A stretch of 64,000 nt of DNA from an uncultured Hyphomicrobiales bacterium (GTDB taxonomy: Bacteria; Pseudomonadota; Alphaproteobacteria; Rhizobiales; Rhizobiaceae), in the NCBI GenBank assembly GCA_943908365.1, contig CALTTH010000016.1, forward strand, positions 4,853 to 68,852, read 5' to 3'. The position numbers and the translations under genes were made by a program. Of this stretch, positions 1 to 7,542 are shown piece after piece. Every line of letters begins with the position of its first letter. The first letter of the stretch is position 1. The notes under the pieces were generated by a model, which saw only the letters and a program-made list of their open reading frames with translations, ran no database searches and had not been told where the DNA came from.

Positions 1-37
1 GCGAAATCGCGAGATTAATCAGCACGGGAGACGACCG

Positions 38-700
38 ATGACAACGAACCAAGAAATCACCCTCTTCTACTCACCGCAGACACGTGCCACCGGTACCCGC
101 ATCTTGCTGGAGGAGTTGAACGTGCCTTATGAGTTGCACGTCCTGAACATGAAGGCAGGCGAACAAAGACGGCCGGAGTATTTGACCATCAACCCGCTCG
201 GCAAGGTGCCGGCGGTGCGCGCCGGTGATACGCTGATCACCGAACAGGGCGCGATCTATCTCTATCTAGCTGACCTCTTCCCACAAGCCGGGCTTGCCCC
301 TTCCCTCACCGACCCGGATCGTGGCACCTATGTCCGTTGGCTGTTCATCTATGGCAGCTGCTTTGAACCGGCCATCTATGACCGCTACATGAAACGCGAG
401 CCGGGCTCTCTCAATGAAACACCCTATGCGAGTTACGACGCGCTGATCGACATTCTGGAAGTGCAGCTGGAGAAGGGACCCTACCTCCTTGGCGAGCGAT
501 TCACGGCCGCCGATCTTCTGTGGGGGATCGCGCTTACCTGGACGACGATGTTCGGCCTTGTGGAAGCCCGGCCCGCCTTTCAGCGATACATGGATCGCAT
601 CGGGGGTCGTCAGAGCGTGCAGACAGTGACCGCAGATGACGCCACCATGGCCGCAGAGCATGAAGCTGCGGCCGCTGCGCTGAGCAAGCCAATGTCGTGA
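38..700 (+). CDS. Glutathione S-transferase family protein
   Basis: 220 aa, the usual length for a cytosolic GST. The N-terminal thioredoxin-like half begins with TLFYSPQTRATGTRI and carries the glutathione-binding stretch GKVPAV followed by ITEQGAIYLYLAD (about residues 55-80). The all-helical C-terminal half contains the family pattern ERFTAADLLWG near residue 155. The start is supported by GGGAG about 6 bases upstream. It is expected to be a soluble enzyme joining glutathione to electrophiles, or a related isomerase; the substrate cannot be read from sequence. It converges with the cupin gene, so it is probably transcribed alone or from upstream of the window. Family assignment is firm, substrate unknown. 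Confidence 0.9.
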   Translation: MTTNQEITLFYSPQTRATGTRILLEELNVPYELHVLNMKAGEQRRPEYLTINPLGKVPAVRAGDTLITEQGAIYLYLADLFPQAGLAPSLTDPDRGTYVRWLFIYGSCFEPAIYDRYMKREPGSLNETPYASYDALIDILEVQLEKGPYLLGERFTAADLLWGIALTWTTMFGLVEARPAFQRYMDRIGGRQSVQTVTADDATMAAEHEAAAAALSKPMS

Positions 701-736
701 TGAGCGAAGGAGACGATGCGTGTGGCCGCGGCTGGT

Positions 737-1093
737 CTAGAGCCGGACCACATAGTCCTTTCGCGTCGTCTCCACCACTTCCCAGGTGCCTTTAAAGCCT
801 GGACGGATGATCTGGCGATCGCCCGCTTTCAGGTGAATGGGCTCTCCACCATCTACCGTCAAAATCGAGTGACCCTCCAAAATGTTGAAGTACTCCCATT
901 CGTCATATTCCACCCGCCACTTGCCGGGTGTCGATTGCCAGATGCCGGCATAGAGACCGCCTTCGGCCTCCTCCAGATTCCAGCTGTTGAATTTCGGATC
1001 GCCAGCCATCAGCCTATCGGGCGCCGGAGCGCCCTCCTCAGGCTGAATGGTGGAAAGATCGCCGTCAGGCTTGAAATTCAGTGTCAGGGCCAT
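737..1093 (-). CDS. Small cupin-domain protein (DUF861/Cupin_3 type)
   Basis: 118 aa single-domain cupin. The pattern WRVEYDEWEYFNILEGHSILT followed by GEPIHLKAGDRQIIRPGFKGTWEVVE matches the two cupin motifs, including the late FKGTWEVVE signature of the DUF861 (ureidoglycolate-lyase-like) branch. The usual metal-binding histidines are largely absent, so it may bind a small molecule rather than act as a metalloenzyme. It lies 47 bp downstream of the O-acetylhomoserine sulfhydrylase gene on the same strand and is probably cotranscribed with it. The start ATG at 1093 has AAGGA about 11 bases upstream, a rather long spacing. Function unknown. Confidence 0.85.
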   Translation of the reverse strand: MALTLNFKPDGDLSTIQPEEGAPAPDRLMAGDPKFNSWNLEEAEGGLYAGIWQSTPGKWRVEYDEWEYFNILEGHSILTVDGGEPIHLKAGDRQIIRPGFKGTWEVVETTRKDYVVRL

Positions 1094-1140
1094 GGGCGAT
1101 CTTGTCCTTTCAGGTTGCTGCTTCTCATGTTTTTCGGTCG

Positions 1141-2424
1141 TCAGATTTTCGCCAGCGACTGTTCCAGATCGGCGATGATGTCCTTCACATCCTCGATGCC
1201 GATAGAAAGACGCACCACGTCTGGACCCGCACCCGCCGCAACCTGCTGCTCGGGCGTCAGCTGAGCATGGGTCGTCGATGCAGGGTGGATGACGAGAGAG
1301 CGGGTATCGCCGATATTGGCAAGGTGTGAAAAGAGCTGCAATCCTTCCACCAGCGATTTACCAGCCTGGTAGCCGCCTTTCACACCGAAGGTGAAGACAG
1401 ACCCCGCGCCCTTTGGCGAGTAGCGTTGCTGCAGAGCGTGGTTGTCGCTGTCTTCCAGCCCCGCATAATGCACCCAGCCGATCTTCGGATGTGCCTTCAG
1501 CCATTTGGCAACCGCAAGCGCATTGTCGGAGTGGCGCTGGACGCGCAGCGGCAGCGTTTCGATGCCGGTGAGAATCAGGAAAGCGTTGAAGGGGGAAATC
1601 GAAGGGCCGAGATCGCGAAGGCCGAGAACGCGTGTGGCGATGGCAAAGGCGAAATTGCCGAAGGTCTGGTGCAGGACGACACCCGAATATTCCGGACGCG
1701 GCTGCGAGAGAGCCGGAAACTTGTCCGATGCGGACCAGTCGAACGTACCGCCATCGACGATGATGCCGCCCATGGAGTTGCCATGGCCTCCGAGAAACTT
1801 CGTCAGCGAGTGGACGACGATGTCGGCACCGTGTTCGATCGGCCGGATGAGATAGGGGCTCGCCATCGTGTTGTCGACGATCAGCGGCAGCCCATGCCTG
1901 TGCGCCACCTCTGCAATGGCAGAGATATCGACAAATGTGCCGCCGGGATTGGCAAGGCTCTCGATGAAGATCGCCTTCGTCTTCTCATCTATTTGGGCTT
2001 CGAAGTTCGCAGGATCAGCGGCATCCGCCCAGCGCACCTGCCAGCCGAAGTTTTGGAAGGAGTGGCCGAACTGGTTGATCGAGCCGCCATAAAGCTGGCG
2101 GGCGGCCACGAAGTTGTCTCCGGATTGCAGAAGCGTGTGGAAGACCAGCAACTGTGCTGCGTGGCCCGACGCCACGGCGAGCGCCGCGGTTCCGCCCTCA
2201 AGGGCTGCAACGCGCTCTTCGAGAACCGCCTGCGTCGGGTTCATGATGCGCGTGTAGATATTGCCGAACTCCTTCAGGCCGAAAAGCGCTGCCGCATGGT
2301 CGGAATCACGGAACGCGTAGGCGGTAGTCTGGTAGATCGGCGTGGCGCGCGCGCCAGTGGTCGGGTCTGGCTGCGCACCGGCGTGGATAGCAAGGGTAGA
2401 AAAGCCCGGCGTATGGTCTGACAT
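1141..2424 (-). CDS. metY: O-acetylhomoserine aminocarboxypropyltransferase (sulfhydrylase)
   Basis: 427 aa PLP enzyme of the Cys/Met-metabolism family. It converts O-acetyl-L-homoserine plus sulfide (or methanethiol) to homocysteine (or methionine) in the cytoplasm. Visible motifs are FSTLAIHAG at the N-terminus, the phosphate-contact stretch NIYTRIMNPTQ, the VASGHAAQ loop, and the PLP-lysine motif VHSLTKFLGGHG at about residue 205. The length of about 427 fits MetY rather than the shorter MetZ/MetB enzymes. A strong ribosome site GGAGGG lies 6 bases before the ATG. The 84-bp upstream region was examined for a SAM-II riboswitch without a convincing match. The cupin gene follows on the same strand. 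Confidence 0.93.
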   Translation of the reverse strand: MSDHTPGFSTLAIHAGAQPDPTTGARATPIYQTTAYAFRDSDHAAALFGLKEFGNIYTRIMNPTQAVLEERVAALEGGTAALAVASGHAAQLLVFHTLLQSGDNFVAARQLYGGSINQFGHSFQNFGWQVRWADAADPANFEAQIDEKTKAIFIESLANPGGTFVDISAIAEVAHRHGLPLIVDNTMASPYLIRPIEHGADIVVHSLTKFLGGHGNSMGGIIVDGGTFDWSASDKFPALSQPRPEYSGVVLHQTFGNFAFAIATRVLGLRDLGPSISPFNAFLILTGIETLPLRVQRHSDNALAVAKWLKAHPKIGWVHYAGLEDSDNHALQQRYSPKGAGSVFTFGVKGGYQAGKSLVEGLQLFSHLANIGDTRSLVIHPASTTHAQLTPEQQVAAGAGPDVVRLSIGIEDVKDIIADLEQSLAKI

Positions 2425-2508
2425 GGTGTCCCTCCGACTGTCTTTTTAAACGAGCACAGAAAGGATCATATCGCTTCGACGGCGAAAGATAAGTGCGAAC
2501 TATCCTAA

Positions 2509-2943
2509 CTATCGTCCGATATTGAGACGAGGATGCTCAATGGCCGGGCAGCGATCCATGATCACTTCCACGCCGTAATGCTCCCCCTTCGCCGCGGCAT
2601 CATAATCTTTCACGCCCAATTGTGCCCAGACGACCTTGGGGCGGGGTGACATGTGGATCACCTCTTCCATGACGCTGGAGAGATGCTCCGACGCGCGGAA
2701 CACATCGACCATGTCGACGGGCTCAGGAATATCAGCGAGCTTGGCATAGACCTTCTGCCCAAGGATTTCCTTTCCCTCATGGCCTGGATTGACCGGGAAA
2801 ACCTTGTAGCCCTTTGAAAGAAGAAACGACATGACGCCATGGCTTGGGCGCGCGGAATTTGGAGACGCGCCAACCAGCGCGATCGTTGTCGTGTCGGTCA
2901 AAATGCGACGAATGTCCTCGTCGGTATAGTTGTCGTGATCCAT
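2509..2943 (-). CDS. CoA-binding (YccU-type Rossmann) protein
   Basis: 144 aa from the chosen start. It is a single CoA-binding Rossmann domain resembling the nucleotide-binding half of succinyl-CoA synthetase alpha: TIALVGASPNSARPSHGVMSFL near the N-terminus, then GYKVFPVNPG, VDMVDVFRASEHL and the KVVWAQLGV strand. Small proteins of this type are widespread and bind CoA; their physiological role is not settled. The reading frame is open to 3069, but GGGAGG sits 9 bases before the ATG at 2943 and directly against the ATG at 2952, so 2943 is preferred. Separated from metY by an 84-bp gap on the same strand. Confidence 0.88.
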   Translation of the reverse strand: MDHDNYTDEDIRRILTDTTTIALVGASPNSARPSHGVMSFLLSKGYKVFPVNPGHEGKEILGQKVYAKLADIPEPVDMVDVFRASEHLSSVMEEVIHMSPRPKVVWAQLGVKDYDAAAKGEHYGVEVIMDRCPAIEHPRLNIGR

Positions 2944-3428
2944 GATCGTCATCCTCCCTTTGGTGGCTGATCCAACTCTAGATCGAGATGGTAATGGATA
3001 ACGCATGAATTCCTTGGCACAGAAAAGGATGCGTAAATTTGCATCTCGCGCTGCCCTTTTATACGGCAACAGAGCAAATGCCCGATCGTACCACCTTTGT
3101 TCGAACTTCGTTCACCATCACTTTAGCAACTACTTATAGTTACATTAGCAATTTACGTCGCACTTATCACAAATCCCAATCTGAAACGTTTGAGCTTCAA
3201 TAAAAACAAAGTTTTAGTGACGATCCTATTTTTTTGCATGTTTGATGAAGTACTTCATACATTCTTGAGTTGTATAAACTGCGCAGATCGACGACGCACG
3301 GCGGCCTTTCAAAACACGACATTTTCGCCAGATTGCCAACCGTCTTAGCTGATAATTCCAGCAATTCCCTTCGGCAGATATGCGACCTCAATTATCGGAT
3401 GACGAAGGGATCATCGCTTTCGACGACC
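2944..3428. other. AT-rich intergenic region with a perfect palindrome
   Basis: About 485 bp between two leftward genes, visibly richer in A and T than its surroundings from about 3100 to 3260. Short open frames on both strands have no ribosome site or rhizobial codon pattern, and no gene is called. It holds a 14-bp perfect palindrome, ATGAAGTACTTCAT, at 3245-3258. No RNA gene was recognised. Confidence 0.5.
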
Positions 3429-4322
3429 TCATTTCAAACCGAACTCGTCAACAATAGCGTCAACGAAGCTCTTCACTTTTACTGTGGGACGACGCCCTGC
3501 GGGATAGAGAACATGCATGGGGCGGGAGGGGCCCTCGTAATCGGTCAGGACTCGCACAAGCCGGCCAGCCGCGATTTCGCCGCTGAGGACGCCCTCCGGT
3601 CCGAGCGTGATGCCATAGCCCTCCACTGCAGCATGCAGAAGCATTTTCCAGTCGTTGCTACGGATCCTCCCCGTTGCCTGAATTTCTTCGACCTGCCCTG
3701 CGCGCGAAAACTGCCATCGACAAGGGATGGAAGGCGACCAGTAGGCATAGGCCAGACAATCGTGGTGCTGAAATTCAGATGGTGTTCGCGGCGTCCCGCG
3801 TTTGGATAGATAGTCCGGCGACGCGCAGGCAATCAACCGATAGGGCGCCAGTGCATGTGCAACAAGAGAGCTATCCTCGACCTCCCCGATCCGCACCATT
3901 ACCTCGAACCCTTCTTCCAGGGGATCGACGAACCGGTCGTTGAGTGTCAGATCGATTTGCATCTGCGGATATCGCCTGAGATAGCGCGTCACGAAGGGTG
4001 CCAGGCTGAAAGCGCCAAAGGTCATCGGCGCATTGACCCGCAAGACGCCGCTCGGAAGAGACCGCATGTCCTGGGCCAGCGTTTCCGCCGCCTCCGCCTC
4101 TGCCAGAACCAGCTTGCAGCGGTCGTAATAGGCGCGACCGACGTCCGTCAGGCTCTGCCGTCGCGTCGTGCGGTGTAGAAGCGTTGTGCCGAGCCTGTCT
4201 TCGAGAAAGACGACATGCTTGGCAACCATTTGCGGTGACATGCCCATCGCCTCCGCAGCGGCAGCGAAGGATCCGACTTCGGACGCCTTGACGAACACCG
4301 CCATGCTGGTGAGCCTATCCAT
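3429..4322 (-). CDS. LysR-family transcriptional regulator
   Basis: 297 aa. The N-terminal winged helix-turn-helix is typical: MDRLTSMAVFVKASEVGSF, AAAAEAMGMSPQMVAKHV and LEDRLGTTLLHRTTRRQSLT. A periplasmic-binding-like effector domain follows, with LRVNAPMTFG at about residue 92. It belongs to the common CrgA/DsdC-like branch found in many copies in rhizobia. The start has GAGG 6 bases upstream. It is divergent from the NADP oxidoreductase gene at 4422, with about 100 bp between them, the usual arrangement for a LysR regulator and its target. Inducer unknown. Confidence 0.93.
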   Translation of the reverse strand: MDRLTSMAVFVKASEVGSFAAAAEAMGMSPQMVAKHVVFLEDRLGTTLLHRTTRRQSLTDVGRAYYDRCKLVLAEAEAAETLAQDMRSLPSGVLRVNAPMTFGAFSLAPFVTRYLRRYPQMQIDLTLNDRFVDPLEEGFEVMVRIGEVEDSSLVAHALAPYRLIACASPDYLSKRGTPRTPSEFQHHDCLAYAYWSPSIPCRWQFSRAGQVEEIQATGRIRSNDWKMLLHAAVEGYGITLGPEGVLSGEIAAGRLVRVLTDYEGPSRPMHVLYPAGRRPTVKVKSFVDAIVDEFGLK

Positions 4323-4421
4323 GATTGCCTCTTATTGGTTGGGAATGTCATCTCATCATGGTGATTTATCGCATATCCGACGTGAATTAAACCTCCCTCA
4401 CCATCAACACGGAGACGAGAT

Positions 4422-5063
4422 ATGAAAATTGGAATCATCGGTGCGGGCTTTGTCGGCAGAGCCATCGGCAAGCTAGCCGTTCGCGCGGGCCATCAGGTGA
4501 TGTTGAGCAACTCGCGCGGACCGCACACCTTGTTCAGTATGCGTCACGCCGTGGGTTGCGAGGTCGGAACGGTCGATGAGGCAGCGGCATTCGGCGACAT
4601 CGTCGTCATCGCCATCCCCCTTGCGGCCTATCGTTCGGTTCCCGTCGCCGTTCTCAACGGCAAGGTGGTCATAGACACAGACAATTATTATCCCGATCGT
4701 GACGGGCGGATCGTCGAACTCGATGAGGGCAAGATTACAACGAGCGAATTGCTTGCACGGCATCTGACGCAATCCAGGATCATCAAGGCCTTCAATGCCA
4801 TCACCATGAACGATCTGGAAAAGGACGGCCTGCCTGCGGCGGCTGGCGAGCGTCGGGCTCTGCCTCTCGCCGGTGACGATGAAGAGGGAAAGACGATCGC
4901 CAAAACGCTCTATAACCAGTTCGGATTCGATGCGGTGGATGCAGGTGGCTTGGCCGAAGGCTGGCGTTTTGAACGTGGCACGCCAGCCTATTGCGTGCGA
5001 ATGACCGCAGCCGAGCTAGAAGCTGCTCTTGCGAAGGTGGAGCGTCACGTCGCGGACGCGTGA
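4422..5063 (+). CDS. NADPH-dependent oxidoreductase of the F420-reductase-like family (COG2085)
   Basis: 213 aa. The N-terminal Rossmann motif GIIGAGFVGRAIGKLAVRAGH is followed by MLSNSRGPHTL, in which the Ser-Asn-Ser-Arg stretch is the usual NADPH 2'-phosphate pocket of this family. Later stretches VIDTDNYYPDRDGRI and IIKAFNAITMNDL match the F420:NADP reductase fold. Rhizobia are not known for F420, so the electron acceptor is probably something else. It is divergent from the LysR gene at 3429-4322 and is its likely target. The ribosome site GGAG is about 8 bases before ATG. A 366-bp non-coding region follows. Confidence 0.85.
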   Translation: MKIGIIGAGFVGRAIGKLAVRAGHQVMLSNSRGPHTLFSMRHAVGCEVGTVDEAAAFGDIVVIAIPLAAYRSVPVAVLNGKVVIDTDNYYPDRDGRIVELDEGKITTSELLARHLTQSRIIKAFNAITMNDLEKDGLPAAAGERRALPLAGDDEEGKTIAKTLYNQFGFDAVDAGGLAEGWRFERGTPAYCVRMTAAELEAALAKVERHVADA

Positions 5064-5169
5064 CGCCGTCTATTGCAACGGCATCGGCCGTTAAAATCGA
5101 AACCGATTGTCGGAAAGCATGATGCATCGTTTCAACGGTCAAGAACACCCTCATGCGTCCCGGAACGAA

Positions 5170-5214
5170 AACCTCTCGGTGGTCATCAACTCTGTCGAGG
5201 ACCACCGAGAGGTT
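5170..5214. repeat. Perfect 15-bp inverted repeat (stem-loop)
   Basis: Left arm AACCTCTCGGTGGTC at 5170-5184 pairs perfectly with GACCACCGAGAGGTT at 5200-5214, with a 15-base loop. Read on the minus strand it is followed by GGTTTTCG, a short T-run, but no minus-strand gene ends nearby. It may be a terminator, a palindromic repeat unit or part of a small RNA. Confidence 0.7.
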
Positions 5215-5324
5215 CAACCTTATCGCAACGCCGTGAAGAAGCCGACCTCCCTCATCCCGTTTGACAGAGTAGACGGCCAAGGAATCACAGGAGTCGCTCG
5301 CTGTTTTCGCTTCGTTTTTTAAGC

Positions 5325-5393
5325 TTTAGCGCCTTGCTTTATCGTATCTCATCCTCGCAAAACCGCGTAACACTTTCGCGCCACATGCTCTAA
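5325..5393. repeat. Degenerate copy of a rhizobial intergenic repeat
   Basis: The stretch containing CTCGCAAAACCGCGTAACAC and CCACATGCTCTAA aligns with 32595-32653, which contains ATCGCAAAACTGCGGCACG and ACCATGCTTTAGG. Elements with the core GCAAAACCGC...CATGCTCTA are abundant between genes in Rhizobium and Agrobacterium, by recollection. It has no coding content. Confidence 0.6.
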
Positions 5394-5429
5394 GGTCGGA
5401 TTTCCATCCAGACGCTTCATGAGTCGCCC

Positions 5430-6266
5430 GTGTCCCTCGATGTCCTGCTTCTTGTCCTCTTTGGCGCCCTTCTGCATGCCTCGTGGAACGCCCTCGTCAA
5501 ATCCGGGTCGGACAAGGCGCTGGATGCGTCGTTGATCGCTGCGGGTGCTGCCATCTGTTGTGTTCCCTTCCTGCCGTTCCTGCCCCTTCCCGGGCTCGTC
5601 GCGCTGCCCTTTCTGGTGGCGTCCGCCTTTCTGCAGTTCGCTTACTTCCGGCTGGTCGCCGCAGCCTATACCGTCGGCGATATCGGTCTCGTCTATCCCG
5701 TCATGCGCGGCGTTGCGCCTTTGATCGTGGCAGCGAGCAGCAGCCTGTTTCTCGATGAAAGGCTGAGCACCGCTGCCTTCGCCGGCATTGCGGTCATTTC
5801 GGCGGGCATCCTTACCCTTGCCTTCGAAGCACGCCGTGGCGGTCGAAAGGCCATTCTGCTGGCGCTCGCCAATGCAGTGGTCATTGCGGGCTACACCTTC
5901 GTGGACGGTGTTGGTGCGCGGACCTCGGGCAATGCTATTTCCTATACGCTGTGGATGTCCCTGCTCCCGCCTGTCCTGCTTTTCTCCTATGCCCTCTATC
6001 AACGTGGTTATCTGCCGGTCGTGCAGCATGTTAGGCGCAACTGGTGGCGCGGTCTTGCCGGTGGCGGCGGATCGATTTTGTCCTACGGCCTTGCATTATG
6101 GGCAATGACGCAGGCGCCGGTGGCGGTGGTCGCAGCCCTGCGCGAAACCTCCATTCTGTTCGCCATCCTGATCTCGGTTTTCCTGCTCAAGGAGAAGGCC
6201 AGCATTTGGCGCTACGTCGCCGGCGGCATCATCGCGATGGGCGTTCTCATCATGCGCTTAGGCTAA
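5430..6266 (+). CDS. EamA/DMT-superfamily membrane transporter
   Basis: 278 aa, highly hydrophobic, about ten transmembrane helices in two EamA repeats. The first repeat shows ASWNALVKSG near residue 20 and GDIGLVYPVMRGVAPL near 85. The second ends with the typical helix ETSILFAILISVFLLKEKASIWRY. Members export metabolites or amino acids across the inner membrane; the substrate is unknown. The start is GTG, and no better in-frame ATG exists because helix 1 begins at once. It stands alone between an intergenic repeat and the ribosomal operon promoter. Confidence 0.88.
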   Translation: MSLDVLLLVLFGALLHASWNALVKSGSDKALDASLIAAGAAICCVPFLPFLPLPGLVALPFLVASAFLQFAYFRLVAAAYTVGDIGLVYPVMRGVAPLIVAASSSLFLDERLSTAAFAGIAVISAGILTLAFEARRGGRKAILLALANAVVIAGYTFVDGVGARTSGNAISYTLWMSLLPPVLLFSYALYQRGYLPVVQHVRRNWWRGLAGGGGSILSYGLALWAMTQAPVAVVAALRETSILFAILISVFLLKEKASIWRYVAGGIIAMGVLIMRLG

Positions 6267-6357
6267 GAACGCCATGGTTTTGTGTGGTATTATAAAACCA
6301 CATAAGCAACACACTGATTTTTATAATTTATTTTTAAAGGTCGCGTTTTTGCACCTG

Positions 6358-6386
6358 TTGACGGTTTGCGGCGCACCGCTTATAAG
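6358..6386 (+). promoter_or_regulatory. Sigma-70-type promoter of the rplM-rpsI operon
   Basis: TTGACG at 6358-6363, a 17-bp spacer and TATAAG at 6381-6386. Spacing and hexamers are close to consensus. It lies about 130 bp before the rplM start, leaving a leader that could take part in ribosomal-protein regulation. A T-rich stretch lies just upstream of the -35. Confidence 0.8.
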
Positions 6387-6516
6387 CGCGCCAGACTGAA
6401 TTCTCCTGGAATACATGTCTTCCGGCACGCGCAAATGCGGCCAAATCAAGCAACAAGAAACGCCCGCATCCAATCTGGCAACAGCCGGATGACGGGTCCT
6501 AAAGAAAGTGAAAAGA

Positions 6517-6981
6517 ATGTCTACTTTCGTTCAGAAGCCCGCTGAGGTGGAGAAGAAGTGGGTCATCATCGATGCCGAAGGCCTCGTTGTTGGTCGTCTC
6601 GCCACCCTCGTTGCTACCCGCCTGCGCGGCAAGCACAAGGCAACCTACACCCCCCACGTCGATGATGGCGACAACATTATCATCATCAATGCGGAAAAGG
6701 TTGTCTTCACCGGCAAGAAGTATTCCGACAAGAAGTACTACTGGCACACCGGTTACCCGGGTGGCATCAAGGAGCGTACGGCTCGCCAGATCATCGAAGG
6801 TCGCTTCCCGGAGCGCGTCGTTGAAAAGGCTGTCGAGCGCATGATCCCGCGTGGTCCGCTCGGTCGTCGCCAGATGAAGAACCTTCGCGTTTACGCTGGT
6901 TCGAACCACCCGCACGAAGCACAGCAGCCAGTCGCTCTCGACGTTGCATCGCTGAACAAGAAGAACGTAAGGAGCGCCTGA
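6517..6981 (+). CDS. rplM: 50S ribosomal protein L13
   Basis: 154 aa. The whole L13 family pattern is readable: WVIIDAEGLVVGRLAT, LRGKHKATYTPHVDDGD, VVFTGKKYSDKKYYWHTGYP, then MIPRGPLGRRQMKNLRVYAG and HPHEAQQP. L13 is an early-binding large-subunit protein. A GTG at 6508 is in frame, but the ATG at 6517 gives the standard MSTFVQKP N-terminus of rhizobial L13. It is the first gene of the rplM-rpsI operon; rpsI starts 2 bases after its stop. Confidence 0.98.
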   Translation: MSTFVQKPAEVEKKWVIIDAEGLVVGRLATLVATRLRGKHKATYTPHVDDGDNIIIINAEKVVFTGKKYSDKKYYWHTGYPGGIKERTARQIIEGRFPERVVEKAVERMIPRGPLGRRQMKNLRVYAGSNHPHEAQQPVALDVASLNKKNVRSA

Positions 6982-6983
6982 TA

Positions 6984-7451
6984 ATGGCCGATCTTTCCTC
7001 CCTGAAAGACCTCGCCCCGGCATCGGAAGCTTCGGCTCCCGTACACGTCCGCAAGGTTGACACTCTCGGTCGCTCCTACGCGACCGGCAAGCGCAAGAAC
7101 GCCGTAGCCCGCGTATGGGTGAAGGCTGGTTCCGGCAAGATCATCATCAATGGCCGTGACTTCACTGCCTACTTCGCGCGTCCTGTTCTGCAGATGATCC
7201 TGCAGCAGCCGCTCGTTGCAGCAGCACGTGCAAGTCAGTTCGACATCATTGCGACTGTTGCCGGTGGTGGTCTCTCCGGTCAGGCCGGTGCCGTTCGTCA
7301 CGGTGTTTCCAAGGCTCTCACCTACTTCGAACCGGGCCTGCGCCCCGTTCTGAAGAAGGGTGGCTTCCTCACCCGCGACAGCCGCGTCGTTGAACGTAAG
7401 AAGTACGGTAAGGCCAAGGCTCGCCGTAGCTTCCAGTTCTCCAAGCGCTAA
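6984..7451 (+). CDS. rpsI: 30S ribosomal protein S9
   Basis: 155 aa. The core begins at about residue 32 with SYATGKRKNAVARVW and ends with the conserved tail SRVVERKKYGKAKARRSFQFSKR, whose last arginine reaches the P-site tRNA in known structures. The N-terminal extension of about 30 residues is normal for alphaproteobacteria. It is tightly coupled to rplM (2-base gap) and followed by a strong terminator. Confidence 0.98.
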   Translation: MADLSSLKDLAPASEASAPVHVRKVDTLGRSYATGKRKNAVARVWVKAGSGKIIINGRDFTAYFARPVLQMILQQPLVAAARASQFDIIATVAGGGLSGQAGAVRHGVSKALTYFEPGLRPVLKKGGFLTRDSRVVERKKYGKAKARRSFQFSKR

Positions 7452-7475
7452 TCGCTTCTGGAATACAAAAATCGA

Positions 7476-7505
7476 AAAGGCGGGGCCTCGGCTCCGCCTT
7501 TTTCT
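7476..7505 (+). terminator. Intrinsic terminator of rplM-rpsI
   Basis: Stem AAGGCGGGGCC / GGCTCCGCCTT with a two-base loop and one G-T pair, followed by TTTTCT. It starts 25 bases after the rpsI stop. The T-run on the plus strand shows that it serves the ribosomal operon. Confidence 0.9.
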
Positions 7506-7542
7506 ATTGGTGCTTATCTCTCAGTGGTGATGACGCAGGCTG

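Larger units (their letters stand above)
5064..5429. other. Intergenic region with a long hairpin and a rhizobial repeat
   Basis: 366 bp without a credible gene. It contains a perfect 15-bp inverted repeat (5170-5214), a degenerate copy of a repeat also seen near 32.6 kb (5325-5393), and a short stretch at about 5095-5130 (CGAAACCGATTGTCGGAAAG) resembling part of the same repeat class. Small open frames here lack ribosome sites. Confidence 0.5.

Noticed and set aside
2425..2508. Possible SAM-II riboswitch before metY
   Set aside because: The leader is short, and although it contains a TCGTTTAAAAAG stretch, the conserved pairing pattern of SAM-II could not be laid out. A covariance-model search would decide.
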